This document shows positions 17,091 to 25,234 of a stretch of DNA of 64,000 bases, in pieces. A model generated the notes under the pieces. That model had not been told where the DNA came from. It searched no databases and saw nothing but the letters and a program-made list of their open reading frames with translations. How positions within the stretch are numbered: the first letter of the stretch is position 1; each line of letters starts with the position of its first letter. The position numbers were made by a program, and so were the translations under genes. The stretch spans positions 186,001 to 250,000 of the forward strand of contig NZ_JBMIRR010000026.1 of the NCBI RefSeq assembly GCF_049195245.1, given 5' to 3'. Source of the DNA: Arenimonas sp049195245. Lineage in GTDB: Bacteria > Pseudomonadota > Gammaproteobacteria > Xanthomonadales > Xanthomonadaceae.

Positions 17091-17540
17091 ATGACTAATC
17101 TGAACGCACTGCCCCTGCCCGCGCCGCTGGCCGTCCTGGCCCGGGCGGCCGGCATCTGCCGGGTGCCCGACAACTGCGTGGTCACCGTGAACCGCTCCGG
17201 GCGCTACATCCGCGCCCTGGGTGCCGGCTGGCACTGGACCCTGCCGGTCCTGGACAGGCTCGGCCAACCCGTCTGCCTGATCGGCCACCACCTGGACGTG
17301 CCCGACGCCACCGGCGCCCACGCCGAGCTCTACTACCAGATCCTGGATCCGGCCCAGGCCGGCGCAGCCCTGGACCGCGTCGACGCCCTGGTCACCGACC
17401 AGGCCCGCGACGCCCTGGCCTCGCTGCCCAGCCTGGCCGACGCCACCCGCCCGCTCGCCGACACCCTCAAGACAGAGCTCAACCGCCGCGTCGGCCGCCT
17501 TGGCCTGCGCGTCATCCGCTGCTCCCTCCACACCGCCTGA
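17091..17540 (+). CDS. Small stand-alone SPFH/band-7-like protein
   Basis: A 149-aa product from ATG 17091 (GTG 17085 is possible); no clear ribosome binding site precedes either. The segment VPDNCVVTVNRSGRYIRALG followed by AGWHWTLPVLDRL matches the start of SPFH/band-7 domains, and TLKTELNRRVGRLGLRVIRC matches the later part. Unlike stomatins or HflK/C it has no membrane anchor and no long coiled-coil tail, so it is a minimal version. It is isolated between the GH3 gene and a repeat hairpin, with an upstream dyad. Function unknown. Confidence 0.68.
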   Translation: MTNLNALPLPAPLAVLARAAGICRVPDNCVVTVNRSGRYIRALGAGWHWTLPVLDRLGQPVCLIGHHLDVPDATGAHAELYYQILDPAQAGAALDRVDALVTDQARDALASLPSLADATRPLADTLKTELNRRVGRLGLRVIRCSLHTA

Positions 17541-17550
17541 AATCCGAACT

Positions 17551-17664
17551 CCGGGGTCAGAGTCGCTTCAGCAAAACGGCGCGCTTCTGGCCGTCTTGCT
17601 GAAGCGACTCTGACCCCGGATTTTCTGCGGCGGTTTCCTGAAGCGACTCTGACCCCGGATTTTT
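17551..17664. repeat. REP-like hairpin repeat, three copies of one unit
   Basis: A 24-nt unit containing GGGGTCAGAGTCGCTTCAG occurs at 17551-17574, inverted and perfect at 17596-17619, and again in the second orientation at 17638-17658 followed by ATTTTT. The first two form a stem of about 30 bp with one mismatch when the adjoining ACGGC/GCCGT bases are counted. Elements like this recur in intergenic regions of Xanthomonadaceae and resemble REP sequences. This one fills the gap before rsmG. Confidence 0.8.
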
Positions 17665-17679
17665 GGCGACAATGGGGGT

Positions 17680-18327
17680 ATGAATCCGTTGACGCCATTG
17701 TTGCCCGAGCTTGAGGCGGGCCTGGTTGCGCTGGGGCTGCCGGCGCAGCCGCTGGGCGCGCGCCTGCTCGACTACCTGGCGCTGCTTGATCGCTGGAACC
17801 GGACCTACAACCTCACCGCCGTTCGCGACCCGCGCGAGATGCTGGGCAAGCACCTGCTCGACTCGCTGTCGATGTGGCCGCACGTGCACGCCGGCAAGCT
17901 GGCCGACCTGGGCACCGGCCCGGGCCTGCCCGGCATTCCGCTGGCGATGGCCATCCCGGGCCTGCAGGTCACCCTGGTCGAGAGCATCAGCAAGAAGACC
18001 CGCTTCCTGCGCGAAGTGGTGCGCCAGCTCGGCCTGGACAACGTGCGCGTGCTCGATTCGCGCGCCGAGGCGGTGGACGAGCCCGGTGCCTACGACCAGG
18101 TCACCGCCCGCGCCATGGACACCCTGGCCGGCATCCTCGCCGTCGGCGGCCACCTGCTGGCCCCGGGCGGCCGGCTGCTGGCGATGAAGGGCCAGCGTCC
18201 CGACGCCGAGATCGCGGCCCTGCCTGCGGGCTGGCGGGTCGAATCGATCCAGGACCTGGCCGTGCCCGGCCTGGAAGGCGACCGCCATCTGGTCACCGTC
18301 ACCCGCGACCCGCCGCAGGCGGCATAA
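17680..18327 (+). CDS. rsmG: 16S rRNA (guanine527-N7)-methyltransferase RsmG
   Basis: A 215-aa SAM-dependent methyltransferase that modifies G527 of 16S rRNA. The hallmark segments are present: WNRTYNLTAVRDPREM, HLLDSLS, the SAM-binding LADLGTGPGLPGIPLA and VESISKKTRFLREV. A GGGGG stretch precedes the ATG. The gene sits directly upstream of parA-parB, an arrangement conserved near the chromosomal origin in many bacteria. A REP-like repeat ends about 20 bp before the start codon. Confidence 0.96.
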   Translation: MNPLTPLLPELEAGLVALGLPAQPLGARLLDYLALLDRWNRTYNLTAVRDPREMLGKHLLDSLSMWPHVHAGKLADLGTGPGLPGIPLAMAIPGLQVTLVESISKKTRFLREVVRQLGLDNVRVLDSRAEAVDEPGAYDQVTARAMDTLAGILAVGGHLLAPGGRLLAMKGQRPDAEIAALPAGWRVESIQDLAVPGLEGDRHLVTVTRDPPQAA

Positions 18328-18407
18328 TCCCCGTCCGGGCCGACGCTACGCCGACACCCGATCCAACACCAACCACCGGCCTCGCCAGGCCGGCGCCAGG
18401 AGACTGC

Positions 18408-19187
18408 ATGGGTCGCATCATCGCCATCGCCAACCAGAAGGGCGGCGTGGGCAAAACCACCACGGCCGTGAACCTGGCCGCCGCGCTGGCCGCCGTGCCG
18501 CGCCGCGTGCTGCTGGTGGACATGGACCCGCAGGGCAACGCCACCATGGCCTCGGGCATCGACAAGCGCGAGCTGGAGAATTCGACCTGCGAAGTGCTGC
18601 TGGCCGAATGCCCCGCCAGCGCCGCCATCGTGCCCACGGCCGAGAAGTACGACCTGCTGCCCGGCAACATCGACCTCACCGCGGCCGAAATCCGCCTGAT
18701 GGACGAAAGCGAGCGCGAGCGGCGCCTGAAGAACGCGCTCGAGCCCATCCGCGGCAACTACGACTACATCATCATCGACTGCCCGCCCTCGCTGTCGCTG
18801 CTGACGCTCAACGCGCTGGCGGTGGCCGACGGCGTGATCGTGCCGATGCAGTGTGAATATTTCGCACTCGAGGGCCTGAGCTCGCTGGTGGACACCATCA
18901 ACGCGCTCAAGGGCAAGCTCAACCCCGCGCTGGAAATCGACGGCATCGTGCGCACCATGTTCGACGTGCGCAACAACCTGGCCAACGCGGTCTCGGGCGA
19001 ACTGACCAAACATTTCGGCGACAAGGTGTTCCGCTCGATCATCCCGCGCAACGTTCGCCTGGCCGAGGCCCCCAGCCACGGCCAGAGCATCGTGGGCTAC
19101 GACCGGGCGTCGCGTGGCGGCATCGCCTACCTGGGACTGGCCGGCGAGATCGTGCGGCGCGAGAAGAAATTGAAGGAGCTGGCATGA
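18408..19187 (+). CDS. parA: Chromosome-partitioning ATPase ParA (Soj)
   Basis: A 259-aa Walker-type ATPase; ATG 18408 follows AGGAG. The deviant Walker A motif KGGVGKTTT, Walker A' LLVDMDPQGN and Walker B YIIIDCPPSL are all intact. ParA moves ParB-bound origin regions on the nucleoid. The short N-terminus without an added DNA-binding domain and the rsmG neighbour mark the chromosomal rather than plasmid type. It overlaps parB by 4 nt (ATGA). Confidence 0.97.
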   Translation: MGRIIAIANQKGGVGKTTTAVNLAAALAAVPRRVLLVDMDPQGNATMASGIDKRELENSTCEVLLAECPASAAIVPTAEKYDLLPGNIDLTAAEIRLMDESERERRLKNALEPIRGNYDYIIIDCPPSLSLLTLNALAVADGVIVPMQCEYFALEGLSSLVDTINALKGKLNPALEIDGIVRTMFDVRNNLANAVSGELTKHFGDKVFRSIIPRNVRLAEAPSHGQSIVGYDRASRGGIAYLGLAGEIVRREKKLKELA

Positions 19188-20092
19188 GCACCAAGAAACG
19201 CGGCCTGGGCCGGGGCCTGGATGCCCTGCTGGGCACGGGCAACAAGGGCGCGGCGCCGCCGGCCGAAGCGGCCGACGCCGGCGAGGGCATGCGCTCGCTG
19301 CCGATCACCGCCATGCAGCCCGGCAAGTACCAGCCGCGCACCGGCATGGACCCGGCCAAGCTCACCGAGCTGGCCGAGTCCATCAAGGCCCAGGGCCTGA
19401 TCCAGCCGATCGTGGTGCGCGAGATCGCCCGCGGCAAGGACGGCCAGCCCCGCTACGAGATCATCGCCGGCGAACGCCGCTGGCGCGCCGCCACCCAGGC
19501 CGGCCTGAGCGACGTGCCGGTGGTGCTGCGCGAGGTGGATGACCGCGCCGTCATCGCGATGGCCCTGATCGAGAACATCCAGCGCGAGGACCTCAACCCG
19601 CTGGAGGAAGCGCAGGCGCTGAGCCGCCTGATCGACGAATTTTCGCTCACCCACCAGCAGGCCGCCGAGGCCGTGGGCCGCTCGCGCGCCGCGGTGTCCA
19701 ACCTGCTGCGCCTGCTGGAGCTGCCCGACGGCATCCGCAAGCTGCTTGAGGACAAGGGCCTGGAAATGGGCCACGCGCGCGCGCTGCTGACGCTGGCCCC
19801 GGCCGCCGCGCTGGCGCTGGCGAAGGAAGCCGTGGCCGAGGGCTGGTCGGTGCGCGAGGTCGAGCGCCGCGCCCAGCTGCTGGGCAAGGGCCAGATCCCG
19901 GGCAAGAAGCCGGCCAAGCCCAACGGCAAGAAGGTGGACGCCGACATCGCCGCGCTCGAGCGCGAGCTGTCGGAAAAGCTCAGCGCCAAGGTGGCCGTGC
20001 AGCACGGCCGCGGCGGCCGCGGCAAGCTGGTGATCAGCTACCACGGCCTGGACACGCTCGACGGCATCCTCGAGCGCCTGCGCGGAGCCTGA
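19184..20092 (+). CDS. parB: Chromosome-partitioning protein ParB (Spo0J)
   Basis: A 302-aa ParB. It has an N-terminal basic tail (KKRGLGRGLDALLG), the CTP/parS-loading ParB/Sulfiredoxin domain with the GERRWRA box at about residues 100-106, the ENIQREDLNPLEEA segment, and the HTH region LTHQQAAEAVGRSRAAVSN, followed by a C-terminal dimerisation part. It binds parS sites and spreads as a CTP clamp. Start overlaps parA as ATGA. Confidence 0.97.
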   Translation: MSTKKRGLGRGLDALLGTGNKGAAPPAEAADAGEGMRSLPITAMQPGKYQPRTGMDPAKLTELAESIKAQGLIQPIVVREIARGKDGQPRYEIIAGERRWRAATQAGLSDVPVVLREVDDRAVIAMALIENIQREDLNPLEEAQALSRLIDEFSLTHQQAAEAVGRSRAAVSNLLRLLELPDGIRKLLEDKGLEMGHARALLTLAPAAALALAKEAVAEGWSVREVERRAQLLGKGQIPGKKPAKPNGKKVDADIAALERELSEKLSAKVAVQHGRGGRGKLVISYHGLDTLDGILERLRGA

Positions 20093-20096
20093 TCGC

Positions 20097-20822
20097 GTGA
20101 ACCAGCCCCACCTGTCCGTCGTCGTCCCGGTCTTCAACGAGGAAGGCAACGTGTTGCCGCTGCTGGCCGAGATCCTGGCGGCCCTGCGCGGCGTCACCGC
20201 CTTCGAGGTGGTCTTCGTGGACGACCGCAGCCGCGACGGCACCCTGGCCGCACTGCAGTCGGCCAAGGCCGCCACGCCCGAGCTGCGCGTGCTCACGCAT
20301 GAATCGCAGAGCGGCCAGAGCACCGCGATCCGCACCGGGGTCAAGGCCGCGCGCGGCACCTGGATCGCCACGCTCGACGGCGACGGCCAGAACGACCCGG
20401 CCGACCTGCCCAAGCTGCTGGCCGCGCGCGACGCCGGCGCCGCCAACGTGAAGCTCTACGCCGGCTGGCGCGTGAACCGCCAGGACACCGGCAGCAAGAA
20501 GTGGGCCTCGAAGTGGGCCAACGGCATCCGCTCGCGCCTGCTGCGCGACGCCACCCCCGACACCGGCTGCGGCACCAAGCTGTTCGAGCGCGCGGCCTTC
20601 CTGGACCTGCCCTGGTTCGACCACATGCACCGCTACCTGCCCGCGCTGATGCAGCGCGCCGGCTGGCAGACGGTGAGCGTGCCGGTGAACCACCGGCCGC
20701 GCGGCGCCGGCGCCTCGAAATACACCAACCTCGGCCGCGCCCTCGTCGGCGTGCGCGACCTGATGGGCGTGGCCTGGCTGATCAAGCGCAGCAAGCTCAC
20801 CGCCGTCCGCGAACTGGAGTGA
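20097..20822 (+). CDS. GT2 family glycosyltransferase (polyprenyl-phosphate type)
   Basis: A 241-aa protein with a GTG start at 20097, four bases after the parB stop. The N-terminus LSVVVPVFNEEGNVLPLL and the metal/nucleotide site ATLDGDGQNDP place it with dolichol/undecaprenyl-phosphate sugar transferases of family 2. The NHRPRGAGASKY segment is the usual acceptor-site signature. It lacks the two C-terminal membrane helices of ArnC-type enzymes, and the next gene encodes a small membrane protein that may supply the anchor. Likely role in envelope glycan or lipid modification. Confidence 0.88.
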   Translation: MNQPHLSVVVPVFNEEGNVLPLLAEILAALRGVTAFEVVFVDDRSRDGTLAALQSAKAATPELRVLTHESQSGQSTAIRTGVKAARGTWIATLDGDGQNDPADLPKLLAARDAGAANVKLYAGWRVNRQDTGSKKWASKWANGIRSRLLRDATPDTGCGTKLFERAAFLDLPWFDHMHRYLPALMQRAGWQTVSVPVNHRPRGAGASKYTNLGRALVGVRDLMGVAWLIKRSKLTAVRELE

Positions 20823-20826
20823 CCCG

Positions 20827-21153
20827 ATGAACGAAGAAATCGCCTGGCTGGCCTGGACCGGCCTGCACGTCACCGCGTGGAAGCTGATCGGCTACACCGG
20901 CGCCCTGATGTTCGGCGGCCGCTGGCTGGTGCAGTTCATCGCCTCCAAGCGCGCCGGCAAGCCGGTGATCCCGCGGGTGTTCTGGTACATGAGCCTGCTC
21001 GGCAGCTTCATGACCCTGAGCTACTTCCTGTTCTCCGCCAAGCAGGACTCGGTGGGCGTGCTGCAGAACCTCTTCCCCAGCTTCACCGCGGCCTACAGCC
21101 TGTACCTGGACATCAAACACCGCGGCTGGCACCGCGACCGCGCGGGGCACTAA
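20827..21153 (+). CDS. Small membrane protein with lipid-A-biosynthesis N-terminal (LAB_N) domain
   Basis: A 108-aa protein with three hydrophobic segments (KLIGYTGALMFGGRWLVQFI, FWYMSLLGSFMTLSYFLF, VLQNLFPSFTAAYSLYLDIK). It matches the LAB_N domain, found fused to some lipid-A-disaccharide synthases or free-standing beside GT2 enzymes. It begins four bases after the glycosyltransferase stop and is almost certainly cotranscribed. A joint role in lipid-linked sugar handling is inferred from the pairing. Confidence 0.85.
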   Translation: MNEEIAWLAWTGLHVTAWKLIGYTGALMFGGRWLVQFIASKRAGKPVIPRVFWYMSLLGSFMTLSYFLFSAKQDSVGVLQNLFPSFTAAYSLYLDIKHRGWHRDRAGH

Positions 21154-21160
21154 GGGCCTC

Positions 21161-21260
21161 TTTGGCCACGGATTTACGCGGATGAACGCGGATAAAGCAT
21201 TGAAATCATTGGATTAGCTTTTGCCCTATCCGTGTGCATCCGCGTAAATCCGTGGCCAAA
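21161..21260. repeat. 100-bp intergenic inverted-repeat element
   Basis: A perfect 24-bp inverted repeat: arms 21161-21184 and 21237-21260, containing GGCCACGGATTTACGCGG and its complement. Inner sequence adds imperfect complementarity (GCGGATAAAGC versus GCCCTATCCG). It lies immediately after the LAB_N gene and before the rpmB promoter, and may act as a terminator or be a scattered mobile repeat. Confidence 0.75.
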
Positions 21261-21273
21261 CCGCCCTAAGTGA

Positions 21274-21302
21274 TTGCCTGGAAAGGGGAAGGTGGGCATA
21301 AT
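21274..21302 (+). promoter_or_regulatory. Predicted rpmB-rpmG promoter
   Basis: TTGCCT (21274-21279), a 17-bp spacer and CATAAT (21297-21302). The expected start near 21309 gives a leader of about 170 nt. Confidence 0.6.
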
Positions 21303-21308
21303 TGCCGG

Positions 21309-21477
21309 CTCGCTCCGCACCCTGCCCACCGGCCCCGGCCCCGGAAGTGCGATTCCGGCCCTTGGCGGAGCGTCTGATCCATCCCGCATCGCATGCGCCT
21401 GCCGGCCTTTTGGCCAGCCGCGAGGGGCCGTCGCCACCCGGGCTATGGGTGGCCAGTCCTGACCCAGGAGTTGAACC
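21309..21477 (+). other. Long GC-rich leader of rpmB
   Basis: About 170 nt separate the predicted start from the rpmB ATG. It contains a small hairpin (CCGGAA/TTCCGG, 21341-21358) and other GC-rich complementarity. No gene is supported. Ribosomal-protein leaders are sometimes feedback-regulated; nothing here proves it. Confidence 0.35.
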
Positions 21478-21714
21478 ATGAGTCGAGTTTGCCAGGTGAC
21501 CGGCAAGAAAGTGATGACGGGTAACAACGTCTCCCACGCCAACAACAAGACCCGCCGCCGTTTCCTTCCCAACCTGCACGAGCGCCGCTTCTGGGTAGCC
21601 TCGGAAAACCGTTGGGTGAAGCTGCGTGTTTCCGCGAACGCGATGCGCACCATCGACAAGAACGGCATCGATGCCGTGCTGGCCGATCTCCGCGCCCGCG
21701 GCGAAAAGATCTGA
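21478..21714 (+). CDS. rpmB: 50S ribosomal protein L28
   Basis: 78 residues, full length for bacterial L28, with MSRVCQVTGKKVMTGNNVSH, RRRFLPNLHERRFWV and the C-terminal RTIDKNGIDAVLADLRARG. It lacks the paired CxxC motifs of the zinc-binding form. CAGGAG precedes the ATG. It is followed after 13 bp by rpmG, the standard proteobacterial order. Confidence 0.98.
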   Translation: MSRVCQVTGKKVMTGNNVSHANNKTRRRFLPNLHERRFWVASENRWVKLRVSANAMRTIDKNGIDAVLADLRARGEKI

Positions 21715-21727
21715 GGAGGACTCCACC

Positions 21728-21892
21728 ATGGCATCCAAGCGCGACAAGATCCGCCTGACGTCTTCTGCCGGCACCGGTCATTTCTACACGACCGACAAGA
21801 ACAAGAAGACCACCCCGGCCAAGATGGAGATTAAGAAGTACGATCCCGTCGTCCGCAAGCACGTGATGTACAAGGAAGGCAAGATCAAGTAA
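21728..21892 (+). CDS. rpmG: 50S ribosomal protein L33
   Basis: 54 residues starting at ATG 21728 after GAGGAGG. The sequence MASKRDKIRLTSSAGTGHFY and the C-terminal VVRKHVMYKEGKIK are typical of the cysteine-free (zinc-independent) L33. An intrinsic terminator follows. Confidence 0.98.
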   Translation: MASKRDKIRLTSSAGTGHFYTTDKNKKTTPAKMEIKKYDPVVRKHVMYKEGKIK

Positions 21893-21920
21893 GCCCCGCG
21901 GCTGCTTGCCTCGCTTCCGG

Positions 21921-21947
21921 AAAACCCGCCCCCGTGGCGGGTTTTTT
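21921..21947 (+). terminator. Intrinsic terminator after rpmG
   Basis: A 10-bp stem AAAACCCGCC/GGCGGGTTTT with a 5-nt loop and a run of six T. It closes the rpmB-rpmG operon. Confidence 0.9.
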
Positions 21948-21958
21948 GTTGGCCGCGC

Positions 21959-23287
21959 TCAGAGCTGGGACTTGAACGGCAGCACCAGGGTCTCGGTCAG
22001 CCGCTCGTGCCAGGGGCGGGCCTGCCACTGCTCGTAGGTGTAGGGCTTGGCCTGCTGCAGGTCGCGCTCGAACACGGCGGTCATGTGCGCGGCGAAGGCG
22101 GCGTCGTAGACGTTGAGGCTGGCCTCGTCGTTGAGCTGGAAGCTGCGGACGTCGAAGTTGGTCGAGCCCACCGAGACCAGGAAGCCGTCGGCGATCAGCG
22201 ACTTCACGTGCATCATCGTCGGCTGGTAGACGTGGATTTCCGCACCGGCCTGCAGCAGGTCGCCCCAGATCGCGCGCGAGGCCACCTTCACCGTCTCCGA
22301 GTCGATGTGCTCGCCCGGCACCAGCACCCGCACCCGCACGCCGCGCTTGAGTGCCATGCGCAGCGCCCGCACCGCCAGCTCGTCGGGCACGAAATACGAG
22401 GCGTGCACGTCCAGCGTGCGCTTGGACGCCGCGATCGCCATCAGGTACATCAGGTGCATGCTTTCGCTGCCGCCTTCGGGCGAACTGATGAACAGGTGCG
22501 CGTCCATGTCGCCGGCCGGCGCCAGCGGCGGGAAATATTCCTCGCCGTTGAGCACGCGCCCCGTGGTCTTGATCCAGTTGTCGATGAAGGCCGCCTGCAT
22601 CTGCGCCACCACCGGGCCCTCGACCCGGAAGTGCATGTCGCGCCAGTGGTCGGGGTCTTCGGCGTGGCCCGACCACTGGTCGGCGATGCCGACGCCGCCG
22701 GTGTAGCCGACGCGGCCGTCCACGATCAGCAGCTTGCGGTGCGTGCGCTTGTTGAGGCGCGAGAAGTTGTACCAGCGCAGCGGCCGGTAGTACTCCACGC
22801 GCACGCCCGCGGCGCGCATGCGCGTCACCAGGGCCGACTCCATCTTCAGGCCACCCACCCAGTCGATCACCACGTTGACCTTGACGCCGGCGCGCGCGCG
22901 TTCGGCCAGGGCCTCCGAGAACTGCTTGCCCACGTCGCCCGACCAGTAGATGTAGGTCTCGAAGTTGACCGTGCGCTCGGCGGCCCGGATCGCGGCCAGC
23001 ATGGACGGGAAGATCTCGTCGCCGTTGTCCAGGGCCTGCACCGTGTTGCCGGCGGTGATGCCGGGACCCAGCAGCACGCCCATCTCGCGCCGGAACTGCG
23101 GGTCGTTGATCGCGTACTCGTGCTCGACGCTGCGGTCCAGCGCCTTCTCGGATCGGGTGAAATTGAAGGAGAACAGCACCACGACCACCGTGGCCAGCAC
23201 GGTGAGGGCGAGCATCCAATAGGCGCGTTTGCGGGGAATGGGCATGGCGAACGACCGGATGGGGGCTGCAGGTGGCGAGTGTGCCAC
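21959..23287 (-). CDS. Phospholipase D superfamily protein, cardiolipin-synthase-like
   Basis: A 442-aa protein (an alternative ATG at 23245 would remove 14 residues) with one N-terminal membrane helix (WMLALTVLATVVVVLFSF). It has two HKD motifs: H183-K185-D190 in THRKLLIVDG and H360-K362-D367 in MHVKSLIADG, each followed by the GG/GSTN segment. This layout matches bacterial cardiolipin synthases (ClsB/ClsC type), which join phosphatidyl groups at the inner membrane. The paired active-site halves are intact. It is monocistronic as far as can be seen and converges on the rpmG terminator. Confidence 0.88.
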   Translation of the reverse strand: MAHSPPAAPIRSFAMPIPRKRAYWMLALTVLATVVVVLFSFNFTRSEKALDRSVEHEYAINDPQFRREMGVLLGPGITAGNTVQALDNGDEIFPSMLAAIRAAERTVNFETYIYWSGDVGKQFSEALAERARAGVKVNVVIDWVGGLKMESALVTRMRAAGVRVEYYRPLRWYNFSRLNKRTHRKLLIVDGRVGYTGGVGIADQWSGHAEDPDHWRDMHFRVEGPVVAQMQAAFIDNWIKTTGRVLNGEEYFPPLAPAGDMDAHLFISSPEGGSESMHLMYLMAIAASKRTLDVHASYFVPDELAVRALRMALKRGVRVRVLVPGEHIDSETVKVASRAIWGDLLQAGAEIHVYQPTMMHVKSLIADGFLVSVGSTNFDVRSFQLNDEASLNVYDAAFAAHMTAVFERDLQQAKPYTYEQWQARPWHERLTETLVLPFKSQL

Positions 23288-23403
23288 GCGGCGAGCCAGG
23301 TATCGTTACCTTTTCCTGCACGACGAAGCGAGCGTGCAGATCACCCGGCCGGGCCGTGCATTCCGCGCGGCGTGCGCCATGGCTGCGACGCAGCGGCCGG
23401 CCG

Positions 23404-24366
23404 CTACTCCGCGTCGGCGCCGACCACCGATGCAGGCGGGGCCAGGCCGATCTCATCGAGAAAGCGCACGCGACCCTCACCGGTCGCCCGGTCGATCGCG
23501 TAGAGCGCCGTCCGGCCGGGCGCGTCGTGCCCGGTGCCGGGAACCTTGCCGCCGTCGGTGCTTCCGTGGAATACGAGCGTGGTCGCATTGGCGGCCAGGG
23601 CATGCAGTCGGGCGAAGGGCAGTTCGCGCGTCCACGGCGTGCGGCCATCGTCGGCGCGCCGCTCCACGCGCAGCCTCGCGCCGGCCTGGTCGCCCCCGCC
23701 GGTGACGTGCAGGTGGAAATAACCCGCGGGATCTTGCGCGCGGAGCACGGCCTCGCTGCCGGGCAGACGCAGCGCGCCGCCCTCGCCGTTGGGCGGGCCA
23801 TCGTGGAGCTGCCACACCGCGCCTGCGGCGCGCGGCCAAGCCAGGCCGGAAGGCGGCAAGCCGGCGGCCGCGGCATCCGCCCCGTCGCCAACGGCAATCG
23901 CACCCTCCCGCTCCGGCATCGCGTCCACGCCGGCCGCGGGCTCGGCGGCCGCGGCCGCCGCATGCCACCAGACCACGCCGTCGCGCGCCGCCAGCAGCCG
24001 CGCTGGCCGCGTCCGGCCGGTCGGCCGGTATTCGCGCAGGGTGCGCCGCCACTGCAGTTCCAGCGTGACAGGGTCGAAGGACCACAGTTCGTCGCGAATC
24101 ACGCTGTGCGTGCTTTCCAGTCGCCGGGTGAATCCCATCGAGGTGCGATGACTGACTTCGGTGCGCTGCAGCGACTGCTCGGCCAACAGCACCAGATGCT
24201 CGCCCGAGGGTGCCGACACGAGCACCGGCACCTCCAGCACCGAGGTGTCGCGCAGCTCGTCCGGCGGTACCGGGGGCAGCGCGCACCCGGCCAGCCAGAT
24301 CACCGCCAAAGTCAGTACATGACCAAGGCGCCACCCGCCGCGCACCTGCCTGCCTGCCTCATGCAT
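23404..24366 (-). CDS. Putative lipoprotein of unknown function
   Basis: I chose ATG 24366, which overlaps the end of the upstream hydroxylase gene by 8 bp and gives a standard lipoprotein signal: a basic start, the hydrophobic LGHVLTLAVIWLAGC and a lipobox cysteine at about residue 27. The 320-aa mature part has stretches such as LWSFDPVTLELQWRRTLREY and TALYAIDRATGEGRVRFLDE that resemble beta-propeller (PQQ-like) blades. An Ala-rich, low-complexity insert lies in the middle. No function is recognised. It is the third gene of an operon with the SRPBCC and hydroxylase-like genes. Confidence 0.72.
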   Translation of the reverse strand: MHEAGRQVRGGWRLGHVLTLAVIWLAGCALPPVPPDELRDTSVLEVPVLVSAPSGEHLVLLAEQSLQRTEVSHRTSMGFTRRLESTHSVIRDELWSFDPVTLELQWRRTLREYRPTGRTRPARLLAARDGVVWWHAAAAAAEPAAGVDAMPEREGAIAVGDGADAAAAGLPPSGLAWPRAAGAVWQLHDGPPNGEGGALRLPGSEAVLRAQDPAGYFHLHVTGGGDQAGARLRVERRADDGRTPWTRELPFARLHALAANATTLVFHGSTDGGKVPGTGHDAPGRTALYAIDRATGEGRVRFLDEIGLAPPASVVGADAE

Positions 24367-25234
24367 GGTCCACCTCCGTCCGACCCGCCGCCATTTGCGA
24401 ATGCGCCCGCTCCGGCGGGCCGAACAGCTGCCCCAGCCGCGACCGCCATGATTGCGGCCGGGCCGCATCGCGGAACATGTCGCCCCATTCGTGGAAACTC
24501 AGGGTGATCGGATTGTGCGTGCGCACCGGCTTGACGATGCCGTACTCGCAGGGGACCGCGGGATCTTCCTCGACGAAGCTGCCGAACAGCTTGTCCCAGA
24601 TGATCAGCACGCCGCCGTAGTTGCGGTCGATGTACTTCGCATTGCGCGCGTGGTGCACGCGATGGTGCGAGGGCGTGTTGAACACCTTCTCCAGCCAGCC
24701 CAGCCGACCCACGGCCTGCGTATGCACGAAGAACTGGAAGCCCAGGTTGATCGCCACCACCACCACGATGTGCGGCGGCGAGAAGCCCAGCCAGGCCAGC
24801 GGCAGCCAGAACAGCCACATGCCCGACAGCGGATAGGTGACCGACTGCCGGAACGCGGTGGAGAAGTTGAGCCGCTCGGACGAGTGGTGCACCACGTGCG
24901 AGGCCCACATCCAGCGCACGCGGTGGTGCGCGCGGTGGAAGAAGTAGTAGACGAAATCCTGCGCCAGGAACAGCAGCGCGATGGTCCACCAGGTGGTGGG
25001 GATGTCGAACAGGCGGTACTGGTACACCCACCAGTACACGCCGATCACCACCAGCCAGGTCAGCGCATCCGCGGCCTGGTGCATCAAGGCCAGGGTGGCG
25101 TTCGACACCGTGTCGCGCAGGCTGTAGTGGGTGTTGCCGTCGGTGGCGCTGCGGCGGCGCCAGTACCACGCTTCCCACAGCACGACGCCCAGGAACACCG
25201 GGGCCATCGCCAGCAGGAGCCACTCGCCCATCAA
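24359..25234 (-). CDS. Fatty acid hydroxylase/sterol desaturase superfamily membrane enzyme
   Basis: A 291-aa membrane protein with about four to five helices and the three histidine clusters of the superfamily: HRAHH, HVVHH and HHRVHH, which bind a di-iron centre. Such enzymes hydroxylate or desaturate lipids, carotenoids or hopanoid/sterol-like molecules using O2. Its start overlaps the upstream SRPBCC gene (ATGATG at 25234) and its end overlaps the lipoprotein gene, so the three are tightly coupled. The substrate is not evident. Confidence 0.87.
   Translation of the reverse strand: MMGEWLLLAMAPVFLGVVLWEAWYWRRRSATDGNTHYSLRDTVSNATLALMHQAADALTWLVVIGVYWWVYQYRLFDIPTTWWTIALLFLAQDFVYYFFHRAHHRVRWMWASHVVHHSSERLNFSTAFRQSVTYPLSGMWLFWLPLAWLGFSPPHIVVVVAINLGFQFFVHTQAVGRLGWLEKVFNTPSHHRVHHARNAKYIDRNYGGVLIIWDKLFGSFVEEDPAVPCEYGIVKPVRTHNPITLSFHEWGDMFRDAARPQSWRSRLGQLFGPPERAHSQMAAGRTEVDHA

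Noticed and set aside
18408..20092. parAB as a plasmid or mobile-element partition system
   Set aside because: The rsmG neighbour, the short ParA and the ribosomal-protein genes nearby mark the chromosomal version.
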